From contig DATHTK010000047.1 in the NCBI GenBank assembly GCA_035463295.1, forward strand, positions 1-55,299: a stretch of 55,299 nt of DNA, in the 5' to 3' direction. Numbering within the stretch: position 1 is the stretch's first letter; the number at the start of each line of letters is the position of its first letter. This document shows positions 1 through 7,607 of the stretch, in pieces. The notes beneath the pieces were generated by a model, which worked only from the letters and a program-made list of their open reading frames with translations, was not told the DNA's origin and made no database searches. Both the position numbers and the translations under genes were made by a program. Source of the stretch: DATHTK01 sp035463295 (GTDB lineage Bacteria > Actinomycetota > Rubrobacteria > Rubrobacterales > Rubrobacteraceae).

Positions 1-1
1 C

Positions 2-325
2 GGCGGCCAGCAGCAACGCGTCGCCATCGTGCGGGCGCTCGCCATGCGACCGGCCCTAATGCTCCTCGACGAGGTCACGAGCGCCCTCGACCCGGAGCTC
101 GTCGCCGAGGTCCTGAGCGTCATACGGGAGCTGGCGAGCGAGGGCATGACGATGCTAATCGCCACCCATGAGATGAGCTTCGCCCGCGACATCGCAAGCC
201 GCGTCTGCTTTCTCGACGAGGGCAGAATTGTCGAGCAGGGTCCGCCGGAGCACATCTTCGCCTCCCCCCAACACCCCCGTACCCGCCAGTTTCTAGGACG
301 CATCATCGCCGCCGGCCGCCTCTAG
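2..325 (+). CDS. ABC transporter ATP-binding protein, 5'-truncated by window edge (polar amino acid type)
   Basis: Only the C-terminal 107 residues are present; the gene starts outside the window. The first visible residues, GGQQQR, are the end of the ABC signature motif. They are followed by the Walker B stretch LMLLDEVTSALDPE and the H-loop in ATHEMSFAR. The D-loop form TSALDPE and the tail GRIVEQGPPEHIF are typical of GlnQ/HisP-class ATPases that energise amino-acid importers at the inner face of the membrane. The substrate cannot be told from this fragment. It is followed 14 bases later by the DUF202 gene on the same strand. Confidence 0.9.
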   Translation, partial: GGQQQRVAIVRALAMRPALMLLDEVTSALDPELVAEVLSVIRELASEGMTMLIATHEMSFARDIASRVCFLDEGRIVEQGPPEHIFASPQHPRTRQFLGRIIAAGRL

Positions 326-339
326 CGTAAACTACAGTC

Positions 340-723
340 GTGGAGAGAGACCCGCAGGAGACCGGCGAGGAACGCGCCGCCGAGGTGCGCGAGCACCTGG
401 CGAACGAGCGCACGCTGCTCTCGTGGGTGAGGACTGGCGTCGGCCTGATCTCACTCGGCATCGTCGTCGAGCGGGCTGGCACCTTCGTGAGCGCCGGCAC
501 CGGCGACGCCGACAACCTCTCGGGGGTGCTCGGCGTGGCGCTGGCCGCGCTGGGCTGTCTGGCGCTCGTAATGGGGACGATGCAGTTCCTGCGCAACCGG
601 CGCAGGATCGTCCGCGGCGAGTTCGTACCCGAGACGGTGATCTACCTGATCGTCGTGGGAGGTGGCTTGCTCCTCGGCGTAGCTTTTGTCCTCTTCGTCC
701 TCTTTACACTCGTGGCGGGCTGA
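340..723 (+). CDS. DUF202 (YidH-like) small membrane protein
   Basis: This 127-residue protein has the DUF202 hallmark near residues 19-45: a charged lead LANERTLLSWVRTG followed by a hydrophobic segment. Two further membrane segments lie at about 61-82 and 102-126, giving three in total. YidH-like proteins are membrane proteins of unsettled role. The start is GTG. There is no ribosome site before it, but a TAAACT box lies 6 bases upstream, so the message may be leaderless. It sits directly behind the ABC ATPase gene. Confidence 0.8.
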   Translation: MERDPQETGEERAAEVREHLANERTLLSWVRTGVGLISLGIVVERAGTFVSAGTGDADNLSGVLGVALAALGCLALVMGTMQFLRNRRRIVRGEFVPETVIYLIVVGGGLLLGVAFVLFVLFTLVAG

Positions 724-736
724 CCGACCGACTTCG

Positions 737-1582
737 CTAGAGCTCGGAGTGAGCGCGAGCGATGCCGGCGCGGCGGGAGATGCGGTCGTCGGTCGCGAGC
801 TCGGGGTTGTACTCCTCGAGGATGTCCAGCCGCGCGGTCGTCCTCCGTATACCGTCGTTCACCCGCCGGAGCCTCTCCTCCCACTCGTGTTCGGCCGGGG
901 AATCGAGGGCCGCCCCCTCCCGCATCTGGCGGATCCTGCCGGCCAGCTTGACGTAGCCTTCGTAGTTGTCCAGGTATTTATCGTAGTGCCTGCGGAAGAT
1001 CTCGACCGGGGTACCGTCGGTAGCATGCCCCCGCTCCACCGAAGGCGCTCCCGGGCTGACGTCGTCGTCGGGGTGCGGATGCCAGACGCCGCGCTGCGGC
1101 CCCTTCTCCCGTGGCGCCGCTCCCGAGGGCTTGCGCGCCGTCTCCGGGAAGCCCGCCGGTCGCGGCGACTTCCGACGCGCCTCACGGCTCTCCACCGGAG
1201 ACTCCCCTTCGACCGGCAGCCCTCCCACCCTCCGAGCCTCGTCGAACGAACTTCCCGGAAATAGCGCGGTCTCTTCGCGCTCGACCTCCCGAGGCGCCCG
1301 CGCCGCCACGGGCGCCAGCAACTCCCTCTTCAGGCGGTCGATCCTGCGCCCGGCCTCGCGCCGGGCGTCGAAACCCCACTCCCGCTCTTCCTCGGCGTAC
1401 CGGCGCTCTTCGCTCAAGAACAGCGCGAGGTGCGCTTGATCTTCGCGCAAACGCTCCATGCGGGCCTCGGTCAGCTCCACGTACCTCCGCATGGTCCGCA
1501 GGGCGAGCCCCGCGACCACGAGGTTCGCCGCACCTACCGCGACCAGCGAGATGGCGCTGGCGAGAATGAACGCTTCGGTCAT
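737..1582 (-). CDS. Membrane-anchored coiled-coil protein of unknown function
   Basis: I do not recognise a family. The 281-residue product begins MTEAFILASAISLV with one hydrophobic segment (about residues 4-28). A long charged, probably coiled-coil stretch follows (ARMERLREDQAHLALFLSEE and onward), then a disordered Pro/Arg-rich middle and a second helical Arg/Glu-rich part near the C-terminus. The ATG at 1582 was preferred to the more upstream reading because AAGGAGG sits 8-9 bases before it and the residues before it look like noise. The topology suggests a membrane-tethered scaffold or sensor. It converges with the DUF202 gene, with only 13 bases between the stops. Confidence 0.6.
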   Translation of the reverse strand: MTEAFILASAISLVAVGAANLVVAGLALRTMRRYVELTEARMERLREDQAHLALFLSEERRYAEEEREWGFDARREAGRRIDRLKRELLAPVAARAPREVEREETALFPGSSFDEARRVGGLPVEGESPVESREARRKSPRPAGFPETARKPSGAAPREKGPQRGVWHPHPDDDVSPGAPSVERGHATDGTPVEIFRRHYDKYLDNYEGYVKLAGRIRQMREGAALDSPAEHEWEERLRRVNDGIRRTTARLDILEEYNPELATDDRISRRAGIARAHSEL

Positions 1583-1935
1583 ACCCTGGGCCTCCTTCGG
1601 ACAGCTCCCCGACAGGGCACCGTGCTCTCTACGCCACTTATAGCAGTGAGTGCCACCTCCTCGCAAGAGAGAATCCCCGCAAACCGCATTTCTTGTCGCG
1701 AAACGCTCGCGTTGGACAAAACGAGCGCGCCACCTGCTGGAGAATGCTGACGCGACGACGCCCACCGTCGCCGCCGAGAGAAAGGCTCCGCTAGCCATAC
1801 CGCATCACAATAGCCCCTGATCACAATAGCCCCTGATCTCCGCGCACACCCAACCCACGAAAAGCGAGACCTCTCCGGTCTTCCCTGCTAGAGTTGGGCG
1901 GTACGAAAACGATACATGATCGGGGAACCACCTCT
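1583..1935. other. Divergent intergenic region
   Basis: This gap lies between two divergently read genes, so it should hold both promoters. I see no gene in it. Its only clear structure is a 16-base tandem duplication at 1804-1835, listed separately. A TTG at 1894 is an alternative, more upstream start for the CapA-like gene. Confidence 0.5.
1804..1835. repeat. Perfect 16-bp tandem duplication
   Basis: The unit ATCACAATAGCCCCTG occurs twice back to back, at 1804-1819 and 1820-1835, followed by ATC. It lies in the divergent promoter region before the CapA-like gene. The junction creates a TGATCA palindrome. It could be a slippage duplication or a doubled regulatory site. Confidence 0.85.
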
Positions 1936-3495
1936 TTGAAGCGCACGCTCTACGTACCGGCAGTGGTAGCGATAGCCATCCTGGCCACCCTCGCCCTGCT
2001 GCCATTCTCATGCTCGACCGATGTGCCCGAAGATCGAGCCGGCAAATCGGGACGCGCCGGCGAGGCGCGCAGCGAGGCCAAGCCTTCGGGGGGCGCCGAC
2101 CAGTCGGCTCCGCCGGAGGCCCTCGTCCCGATCGCCCATCTCACCTCGACCCGGGAGGGCGTGAGCATGGAAGAGCTCGCTCAAGCCGACGAGCTGGCGG
2201 TCCCAGACGAGGCCCGCGAACCGGCGGCCGCGCTGCTCGAACGCTCGGACATCGCCGGCCAGGGCTCCTCCGAGACGGTGGTAGACGAGGTGAGCCAGGA
2301 CCCGGAGGCCCTGGGTCTCGTGCCGTGGGACGAGGTCGACCCCCGGGTCAAGGCGCTGGCGGTGGACGGCGAGACCCTGCTCGATCCGGACGCAGAGGGC
2401 TCGGGGGACTACCCCCTCCGTCCGGAGGACGCGGCGAGCCCCGCGCCCGAGAAGCTCAGGCGCATCGTGGTGGGCGGGGATATAGTGCTCGACCGCGGGC
2501 AGAACTACACGGTCATACAGCAGGGCCTGGGGCTGGACTTCCCGCTCGACGGCGGCTACGCGGCAGTAACGAGCAGGGTGGCGGAGCCGAGCTCCTACTC
2601 GGAGTATGGCGTCATACACCAGTTCACCGCCGAGCGCCGAGGTGGGGCCGGCGAGGTCCGTGAGTACCTCCGGAGCGCCGACCTGACGCTGGCAAACTTC
2701 GAGAACCCGGTAATAGAGGCGGCGGTCTACCACTCCGACGCGCCCACCTTCACCGGCGACCTCCGGCTGTTGCCCATACTGGACCAGGCCGGAATAGACG
2801 GCGTCACCCTCGGCAACAACCACATCCTCGACGCGGGCCCCGAAGGACTCGCAGAGACGCTGACCCACCTCGATGACGCCGGCATCTACTATACGGGGGC
2901 CGGCATGGACCTGCAGGCGGCGCGCGAGCCCATGCTCTTCGAGCTCGGCGGGACGAAGGTGGGAGTCCTCAACTACCAGGGTGTGCCCTCCTACGAGTGG
3001 GCCTGGGCGACGGAAGGGGCGCCCGGCACGGCGCCGATGCTACAAGAGGTAATGGTCGAGGACATAGAAAGGCTGCGGCCCGAGGTAGACCTCCTCGTCG
3101 TCATGCCGCACTGGGGCAACGAGTACCTCGCCACCCCCGAGCCGGACCAGGTCGAGCTCGCCCACGCGATGATGGACGCGGGGGCGGACCTGATCGTCGG
3201 CGACCACGCACACTGGCCCAAGGGGATAGAGATATACGACGGCAAGCCGGTCTACTATGGCACCGGCAACTTCCTCTTCGACCAGTACTGGTCCGAGGAG
3301 ACCTCGACCGGGATCTTCGCCGAGATCACGCTCTACAAAGACCGCGTGATACAGACGCGCCCGGTCCCGTTTATCGTACTGGACCAGGCCCAGCCGAACT
3401 TCCTCCTGCCCGACGGCGGCGGAGACCGCGCGCTCAAGCGCATATTCGACGCCTCCATCGGCCCCGAGTTCGAGGCGTATAGAGCCTCCCGCTGA
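1936..3495 (+). CDS. CapA-family (PGA_cap) metallophosphatase-like exported protein
   Basis: The first 170 residues hold an N-terminal signal segment (MKRTLYVPAVV... ending near a Cys in LPFSC) and an acidic low-complexity linker. The remainder is a PGA_cap/CapA domain: IVVGGDIVLDRG, LANFENPV, LGNNHILDAG, MPHWGNEY, IVGDHAHW and GTGNFLFDQ, which carry the predicted metal-binding Asn, His and Asp residues of this calcineurin-like fold. CapA relatives take part in poly-gamma-glutamate export or are uncharacterised surface proteins; no capB or capC lies nearby. The TTG at 1936 is preferred because it gives a clean signal peptide with GGGGA upstream. An in-frame TTG at 1894 is possible. Whether it is a lipoprotein is uncertain because the lipobox is poor. 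Confidence 0.85.
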   Translation: MKRTLYVPAVVAIAILATLALLPFSCSTDVPEDRAGKSGRAGEARSEAKPSGGADQSAPPEALVPIAHLTSTREGVSMEELAQADELAVPDEAREPAAALLERSDIAGQGSSETVVDEVSQDPEALGLVPWDEVDPRVKALAVDGETLLDPDAEGSGDYPLRPEDAASPAPEKLRRIVVGGDIVLDRGQNYTVIQQGLGLDFPLDGGYAAVTSRVAEPSSYSEYGVIHQFTAERRGGAGEVREYLRSADLTLANFENPVIEAAVYHSDAPTFTGDLRLLPILDQAGIDGVTLGNNHILDAGPEGLAETLTHLDDAGIYYTGAGMDLQAAREPMLFELGGTKVGVLNYQGVPSYEWAWATEGAPGTAPMLQEVMVEDIERLRPEVDLLVVMPHWGNEYLATPEPDQVELAHAMMDAGADLIVGDHAHWPKGIEIYDGKPVYYGTGNFLFDQYWSEETSTGIFAEITLYKDRVIQTRPVPFIVLDQAQPNFLLPDGGGDRALKRIFDASIGPEFEAYRASR

Positions 3496-3654
3496 CCCCG
3501 AATAGCCGGCGGGACCACCACCATATGGTGTGGGTGAGACACGGCGGACCACGATATGGCCTGAAACCTGTACCGCGAAGGCTGGCGCGAGACTCGCAAG
3601 GAATGGTACGATGCCGGTGCAGTTGTTGAGCCTCTAGTAGGAGGGAAGGGTCCG

Positions 3655-3690
3655 ATGGACTGCAAACTCAACAACGCTTCGCGGATCTAG
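3655..3690 (+). CDS. Possible micro-ORF of 11 codons
   Basis: ATG at 3655 opens a reading frame for MDCKLNNASRI and stops at 3688-3690. It is preceded by a good ribosome site (AGGAGGG about 9 bases upstream) and a TACGAT -10-like box near 3608. The stop overlaps a small hairpin (arms 3680-3686 and 3692-3698), and a larger inverted repeat follows at 3701-3748. No rightward gene lies downstream, so it would be a free-standing micropeptide or part of a small RNA rather than a classical leader. It may also be chance. Confidence 0.25.
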   Translation: MDCKLNNASRI

Positions 3691-3700
3691 CATCCGCGAG

Positions 3701-3748
3701 CCGGGCCGGAGATCGCACGCCCCCAGACGGGTGGCTTCTCCGGCCCGG
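3701..3748. terminator. Hairpin, probable bidirectional terminator
   Basis: Perfect 12-bp inverted repeat: arms CCGGGCCGGAGA (3701-3712) and TCTCCGGCCCGG (3737-3748) with a 24-base loop. It lies between convergent transcription units, the CapA-like gene from the left and the small gene at 3781-3969 from the right. No long T-run follows, so termination strength is uncertain. Confidence 0.55.
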
Positions 3749-3780
3749 ATAGTTGTCTAAGGCGCCCGTAGCATCTGCGC

Positions 3781-3969
3781 TTACTTGAAGCGATACTGGC
3801 GGTACATCCGGGCGCTCTCGTCGACGTCGGCCTCGGTCACGTGGTTGCGACCGCGGGAAGCGACCCGCTCCTCGATGCGCTTGCGTATAAAGCGGCGCAT
3901 AAGAAAGGGACTGCGTCTTATACGCCGGTCGGCCTCGGGGTCCCAGGTGATCTGCTGAGCATCCGCCAC
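3781..3969 (-). CDS. Stand-alone PCP-reductase-domain mini-protein (62 aa)
   Basis: The small basic protein has the pattern W-x2-EA-x2-RI-x2-SPFLMRRFIRKRIEE...ITEADV-type. This resembles the PCP_red domain (PF08369) found at the C-terminus of the BchB/ChlB subunit of dark protochlorophyllide reductase and as small free proteins in non-phototrophs. Function of the free form is unknown. The GTG start at 3969 has GGAGGAG about 8 bases upstream. The gene lies alone, between the CapA-like gene (convergent) and the dehydrogenase gene (same strand, upstream of it). Confidence 0.7.
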   Translation of the reverse strand: MADAQQITWDPEADRRIRRSPFLMRRFIRKRIEERVASRGRNHVTEADVDESARMYRQYRFK

Positions 3970-4026
3970 TCGGGCTCTCCTCCGTATCGCTTCATCTCCA
4001 CGCTAGATTATACCGGGCCCCCTTCC

Positions 4027-4902
4027 CTACTCGCGACGAGGTGCTACGGCGTTGTAGACGGCGGCCAGGTCCTCCCCGCCATGTCCGGTTTCGATCGCCT
4101 CGTCGAACCGGGAGGAGACGGCCTCGGTGATCGCCAGCCGCAGGGCTTGAGCGTCGGCCGCGTCGAGCACCAGCCCGGCGTCCTTGCGCGCGAGATCGAG
4201 GGAGAAGTTCGTCGGGAACTCGGCCTCGATCATCATCTGTCCCTTGATGCGGGCGTAGGGCAACCCAAGCGGTCCGCCCTCGATGACCTCGAGGAAGCGC
4301 GCCGGGTCGACGCCGACGCTGTTAGCGAAGGCGACCGTCTCGGCGAGCACCCCGACGAGACCGATGATCCAATTGTTCACCACGAGCTTGAGGCGGGTCC
4401 CGGCACCCGCCTCCCCGAGCCAGACGGTCCTGCTCCCGACCGCATCGAAGAGGGGCGCGCACCGCTCCCGGACCTCCTCGGGTCCGGATGCGAGCACGAT
4501 CAACTGCCCCCCTTCGGCCGGCTGCCTGGTCCCGAGAACGGGAGCGTCCACGTAGGCGACTCCGTGCCCGGACGCCATCTCTTCCAACCGCGCGTTCCCC
4601 TCGACCCCGACCGTGCTCGTCTGCAGCCACACGCCGCCTTCGGCGAGCGCAGGGAGCACACCCTCCTCGACGGCTCCCTCGACGGCCGCGGCATCAGAGA
4701 GCATGGTGATGAGGAAGTCCGCCCCTTCGGCGGCCTCGGCGGGGCTTACGGTCACCGTGGCGCCGTCTCCCGCGAGCCGCTCTGCCCTCTCGCGCGTGCG
4801 GTTCCAGGCGCGCACCCCCATGCCCGCCGCGAGCAGGTTGCGCGCCATCGCGGCGCCCATGATGCCGGTCCCGAGTACGGCGACGGTCGCGTTACCTTCC
4901 AT
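4027..4902 (-). CDS. NAD(P)-dependent beta-hydroxyacid dehydrogenase (3-hydroxyisobutyrate dehydrogenase family)
   Basis: The 291-residue product starts with a Rossmann motif, VAVLGTGIMGAAMARNLLAAG (residues 7-27 roughly). It continues with the family's substrate-site stretch YVDAPVLGTRQPAEGGQL and the catalytic-Lys region GTRLKLVVNNWI, where the Lys in RLKLVVNN is the predicted catalytic residue. The C-terminal helical domain is complete. The enzyme would oxidise a 3-hydroxy acid with NAD(P)+ or reduce a semialdehyde in the cytoplasm. The substrate cannot be assigned, and succinic-semialdehyde/glyoxylate reductases also belong to the family. ATG at 4902 is chosen because GGGGGAG lies upstream and the much longer in-frame extension is shadow sequence. 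Confidence 0.88.
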   Translation of the reverse strand: MEGNATVAVLGTGIMGAAMARNLLAAGMGVRAWNRTRERAERLAGDGATVTVSPAEAAEGADFLITMLSDAAAVEGAVEEGVLPALAEGGVWLQTSTVGVEGNARLEEMASGHGVAYVDAPVLGTRQPAEGGQLIVLASGPEEVRERCAPLFDAVGSRTVWLGEAGAGTRLKLVVNNWIIGLVGVLAETVAFANSVGVDPARFLEVIEGGPLGLPYARIKGQMMIEAEFPTNFSLDLARKDAGLVLDAADAQALRLAITEAVSSRFDEAIETGHGGEDLAAVYNAVAPRRE

Positions 4903-4991
4903 GATATCGCTCCCCCTTCCGGATAGTTCCGTCCGGGGGAGTCTACTCCGCGGCGGTGATGGGCGTAACAACGGGCGTCGGGATGCGGCGC

Positions 4992-4997
4992 TAGAAT
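4992..4997 (+). promoter_or_regulatory. -10-like box TAGAAT before the ABC exporter operon
   Basis: TAGAAT lies 35 bases before the GTG start of the ATPase gene. The same hexamer occurs before the gene at 45566, so it may be a common -10 form here. No good -35 is evident. Confidence 0.35.
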
Positions 4998-5031
4998 AGC
5001 GGCGTCGACGGAGTAGTCCTGAGAGGGCGTC

Positions 5032-5973
5032 GTGTCCCACGTACTCGAAGCGGAGAAAATCAGCTGCCACTACAAGAGCAGCGGTCGCGGCGTTACGGAC
5101 GTGAGCCTCTCGGTCGGCTCCGGCGAGATCCTCGGCCTCGTCGGTCCGAACGGCTCCGGGAAGAGCACGTTGATGCGCGTCCTCTCGACGGCCATAGAGC
5201 CCGAGTCGGGCTCTTTTCGGGTGCTGGGGGCGGATGGCGTGCGGAACAAGCGCGAGGTGCGTGCCAGGCTCGGGCTCATGGTCGACCGGCCGACGCACTA
5301 CGGGGACCTCTCCGGTTGGGCGAACGCCTACCTCTTCGCCCGCTCGTATGGGATGGAAGAGGGAAAGGCGGAGCGCGCCCTCACCGAGCTCTTCGACTAC
5401 TTTGACCTCGACGAGTACAGGGACGACAGGGTCAAGACCTACTCCTTCGGGATGGGCAAGAAGCTCGCGCTCGTCGAGGCGATAGCGCACGGGCCGGAGC
5501 TTCTGCTCCTCGACGAGCCGTCGCTCGGGCTCGACTACACCTCCCAGCTCGCCTTCCAGAGAAAGGTCCGGGAGCTCGCGAATGGAGGAGCCGGCGTGGT
5601 GCTCGCGAGCAACCAGGTAGACGAGGTCGAAGCTCTGTGCGACCGGGTGGTCTTTCTGCACCGCGGCCGGAAAGTCGCGGAGGAGACGCCGGAGGTTCTG
5701 ATCTCCTCCCTCAGAGGCGTCCGGCGCGTCGTGGCGACGCTGCACAACCCGGTGGAGTACGGATCGGTGGCGGATGTCGCGGGGGTCGAGCGCGTCGTGC
5801 CCGAAGGGCGGGATCTCGTCGTCCACTGCGAGGAGAGAAGGGGGGTCGTGGCTGAAGTTGTCGGGGCGATCGTGGGCTCGGGAGGAGACATCGTGAACCT
5901 GTCGGTCGAGCGTCCGAACCTCGAGGACGTGTATATGGAGCTTACCGGAGAGGGGCTCGACCGTGAGGATTAA
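5032..5973 (+). CDS. ABC-2 type transporter, ATP-binding subunit
   Basis: The 313-residue protein has a full nucleotide-binding domain: Walker A GPNGSGKST (about 39-47), a signature YSFGMGKK (about 141-148), Walker B LLLLDEPSLGLD and the switch region LASNQVDEVEALC. The signature departs from LSGGQ, as often seen in DrrA/CcmA/NatA-type exporters. A C-terminal 90-residue domain (RRVVATLHNP to the end) resembles the DrrA-type regulatory tail. It is followed, with an 11-base overlap, by its permease gene, so the pair forms one exporter or membrane-remodelling ABC unit. The substrate is unknown. Confidence 0.88.
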   Translation: MSHVLEAEKISCHYKSSGRGVTDVSLSVGSGEILGLVGPNGSGKSTLMRVLSTAIEPESGSFRVLGADGVRNKREVRARLGLMVDRPTHYGDLSGWANAYLFARSYGMEEGKAERALTELFDYFDLDEYRDDRVKTYSFGMGKKLALVEAIAHGPELLLLDEPSLGLDYTSQLAFQRKVRELANGGAGVVLASNQVDEVEALCDRVVFLHRGRKVAEETPEVLISSLRGVRRVVATLHNPVEYGSVADVAGVERVVPEGRDLVVHCEERRGVVAEVVGAIVGSGGDIVNLSVERPNLEDVYMELTGEGLDRED

Positions 5974-6685
5974 CCCGCCGGACGCCTACTGGAAAAAGGA
6001 CGTGGCGCTCTTTCTGGGCAGGCGGTTCGCGCTCTTTATAAAGATGCTCTACCCGGTTGCGATCATCGCCCCCGTCGCCGCGAGCGGCATCCCCGAGGTG
6101 TACGCGGCGGCGGTCGTCGGGATCGTCGCGATAATGGCGGGAACCTTCGGCGCCGGCGAGAGCCTGACCGGCGACCTGAACGACGGCATCCTCGCCAGAG
6201 TCGCCCTCACGCCCCTCTCGCCCTACCGCATAGTCTTTGAGATCCTGGCCGTCAACGCCGTCCTGGACTTTATACAGATTCTGCCGGCACTCTTTGTCGT
6301 GTACGCGCTGCATCCGGCGCCCCTCGTCTGGGTTCTAGCGACGACCTTCGGCGTCTTCGCGACGCTCGTGGCAGCGAACGCTATCGGCATCTTCATCGCC
6401 AACTTCACCTCCTCCCCGGCGGACGTGCTGCTCTACGCGACGGCGATACTGTTCCCCCTGATCTACCTCTCCGGCCTCTTCCGGAACACGGACCCGACCG
6501 GCATACTCGCCACCGCGCGTGATCTCGTCCCCTTCGCTCACATGAACGACGCCCTGAAAACGGTCTTCGGCGTGGCTCCCGTGGCAGATCCCTCGTCCGT
6601 TTTCGTCTACCCGACTCTCGTCTGCGCCGCGCTCGTCGCCCTCGTGTGCCTCACGGCCCCGCGGCTCCTCTCGCCCCGCTACTAG
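5963..6685 (+). CDS. ABC-2 type transporter, permease subunit
   Basis: The 240-residue integral membrane protein has six hydrophobic segments (roughly 25-45, 50-70, 95-117, 120-150, 155-175 and 214-232), with the ABC-2 pattern of a short cytoplasmic N-terminus and paired helices. The GTG start lies inside the end of the ATPase gene (11-base overlap), so translation is probably coupled. It would form the membrane channel of the exporter. Confidence 0.85.
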   Translation: MRINPPDAYWKKDVALFLGRRFALFIKMLYPVAIIAPVAASGIPEVYAAAVVGIVAIMAGTFGAGESLTGDLNDGILARVALTPLSPYRIVFEILAVNAVLDFIQILPALFVVYALHPAPLVWVLATTFGVFATLVAANAIGIFIANFTSSPADVLLYATAILFPLIYLSGLFRNTDPTGILATARDLVPFAHMNDALKTVFGVAPVADPSSVFVYPTLVCAALVALVCLTAPRLLSPRY

Positions 6686-6690
6686 AGGCG

Positions 6691-7494
6691 CTAGGGTCCG
6701 CTCCTGATACCGGCCTTGCAGCGCCGCTCCAGATCCCGCTGCGCCCGCCACCGGGCGAGGAGACCGGGGCGCTTGCCGAGAATGGGGGAGCCGCGGCGTT
6801 CGGAGACAAGGAGACGCCCGTTCTCCATCCGACCCCGAGCCAGAAACGAGGTTCGGGGGTCCATATCTGGGACCGCGAAGTCGTGGAGAAAGAGCGCGGC
6901 CGGTACGCCCTCGGGCAAGAGAGGGGTCTGCCCGGCGGAGGCTCTGACGGGGATGCGCTCGGCGTCCCAGTCCTCGACGCGCACTGTCTCCGCCGTGAAT
7001 AGACCGCCGGCCTCGCAGGCGAGGACGCCGTAGTCCGCACCGGCGCGGCGCGCGACGGGTCGAGGTTCTTCCGCCTCTGCGAGGCGCACGATAAAGCGCG
7101 GCAGATACCACCAGTTCTCGCGCTGCAGGAGCATGTTGCCGATCAGCTGGCGGTCGGGCGGGAACTTGCGCAGCTCCTGGTGGAGGAGCTCGTCGCGGAA
7201 CAGCTCCCCGTCCGGGTCCGCCGTGACCTCTGTCCTGCCCGTCACGGCGAGCGAGTTCCACCCCACATAGGCGAGCCGCGAATCGGAGAAGACGAAGGCT
7301 ACCCGGGGGGAAGAGGAGATCTCGCGTACCAGGGCCGAGCGAGCGAAGGGCAGGGTGAAGGCGGGGTCTCCGCGGAACAGCAAGGGTGTTACGGGCTCGA
7401 TGGCGGGAACGCCGTCGGGAGCGATGTAGGCGACCGCCGCGACGGCGGCGAGCTCCGCGGTCGTGACGATGGTCTGACTATCGTAGGTGGGCAT
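6691..7494 (-). CDS. Pyridoxamine 5'-phosphate oxidase-like flavin-binding protein
   Basis: The 267-residue product has a split-barrel N-terminal half (residues about 10-150): AAVAYIAPDGVPAIEPV, RSALVREISSSPRVAFVFSD and GWNSLAVTGRTEV, the pattern of PNPOx-like FMN- or F420-binding proteins. The C-terminal 110 residues are Arg-rich and not recognised. Such proteins bind FMN, F420 or heme; the substrate is unknown. The gene converges on the ABC permease gene, leaving 5 bases between stops. Confidence 0.7.
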   Translation of the reverse strand: MPTYDSQTIVTTAELAAVAAVAYIAPDGVPAIEPVTPLLFRGDPAFTLPFARSALVREISSSPRVAFVFSDSRLAYVGWNSLAVTGRTEVTADPDGELFRDELLHQELRKFPPDRQLIGNMLLQRENWWYLPRFIVRLAEAEEPRPVARRAGADYGVLACEAGGLFTAETVRVEDWDAERIPVRASAGQTPLLPEGVPAALFLHDFAVPDMDPRTSFLARGRMENGRLLVSERRGSPILGKRPGLLARWRAQRDLERRCKAGIRSGP

Positions 7495-7550
7495 GGGGGC
7501 GTAATGATAACCCCGCGGCTATCGGGTGGCTCGTGCGCTCCCTCGTCTGT

Positions 7551-7556
7551 TATTAT
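7551..7556 (+). promoter_or_regulatory. -10-like box TATTAT before cstA
   Basis: TATTAT lies 51 bases before the cstA ATG. A weak TGGCTC -35-like element lies 18 bases upstream. It would drive the whole cstA-ArsA operon. Confidence 0.4.
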
Positions 7557-7607
7557 CGTGGCGTATCGGGGAAAAAGGATACAAGGGCTAGCACAGGAGG
7601 AACGGGG

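Noticed and set aside
4027..5826. 599-codon form of the dehydrogenase ORF
   Set aside because: N-terminal half overlaps the ABC ATPase as shadow; ATG 4902 has a ribosome site.
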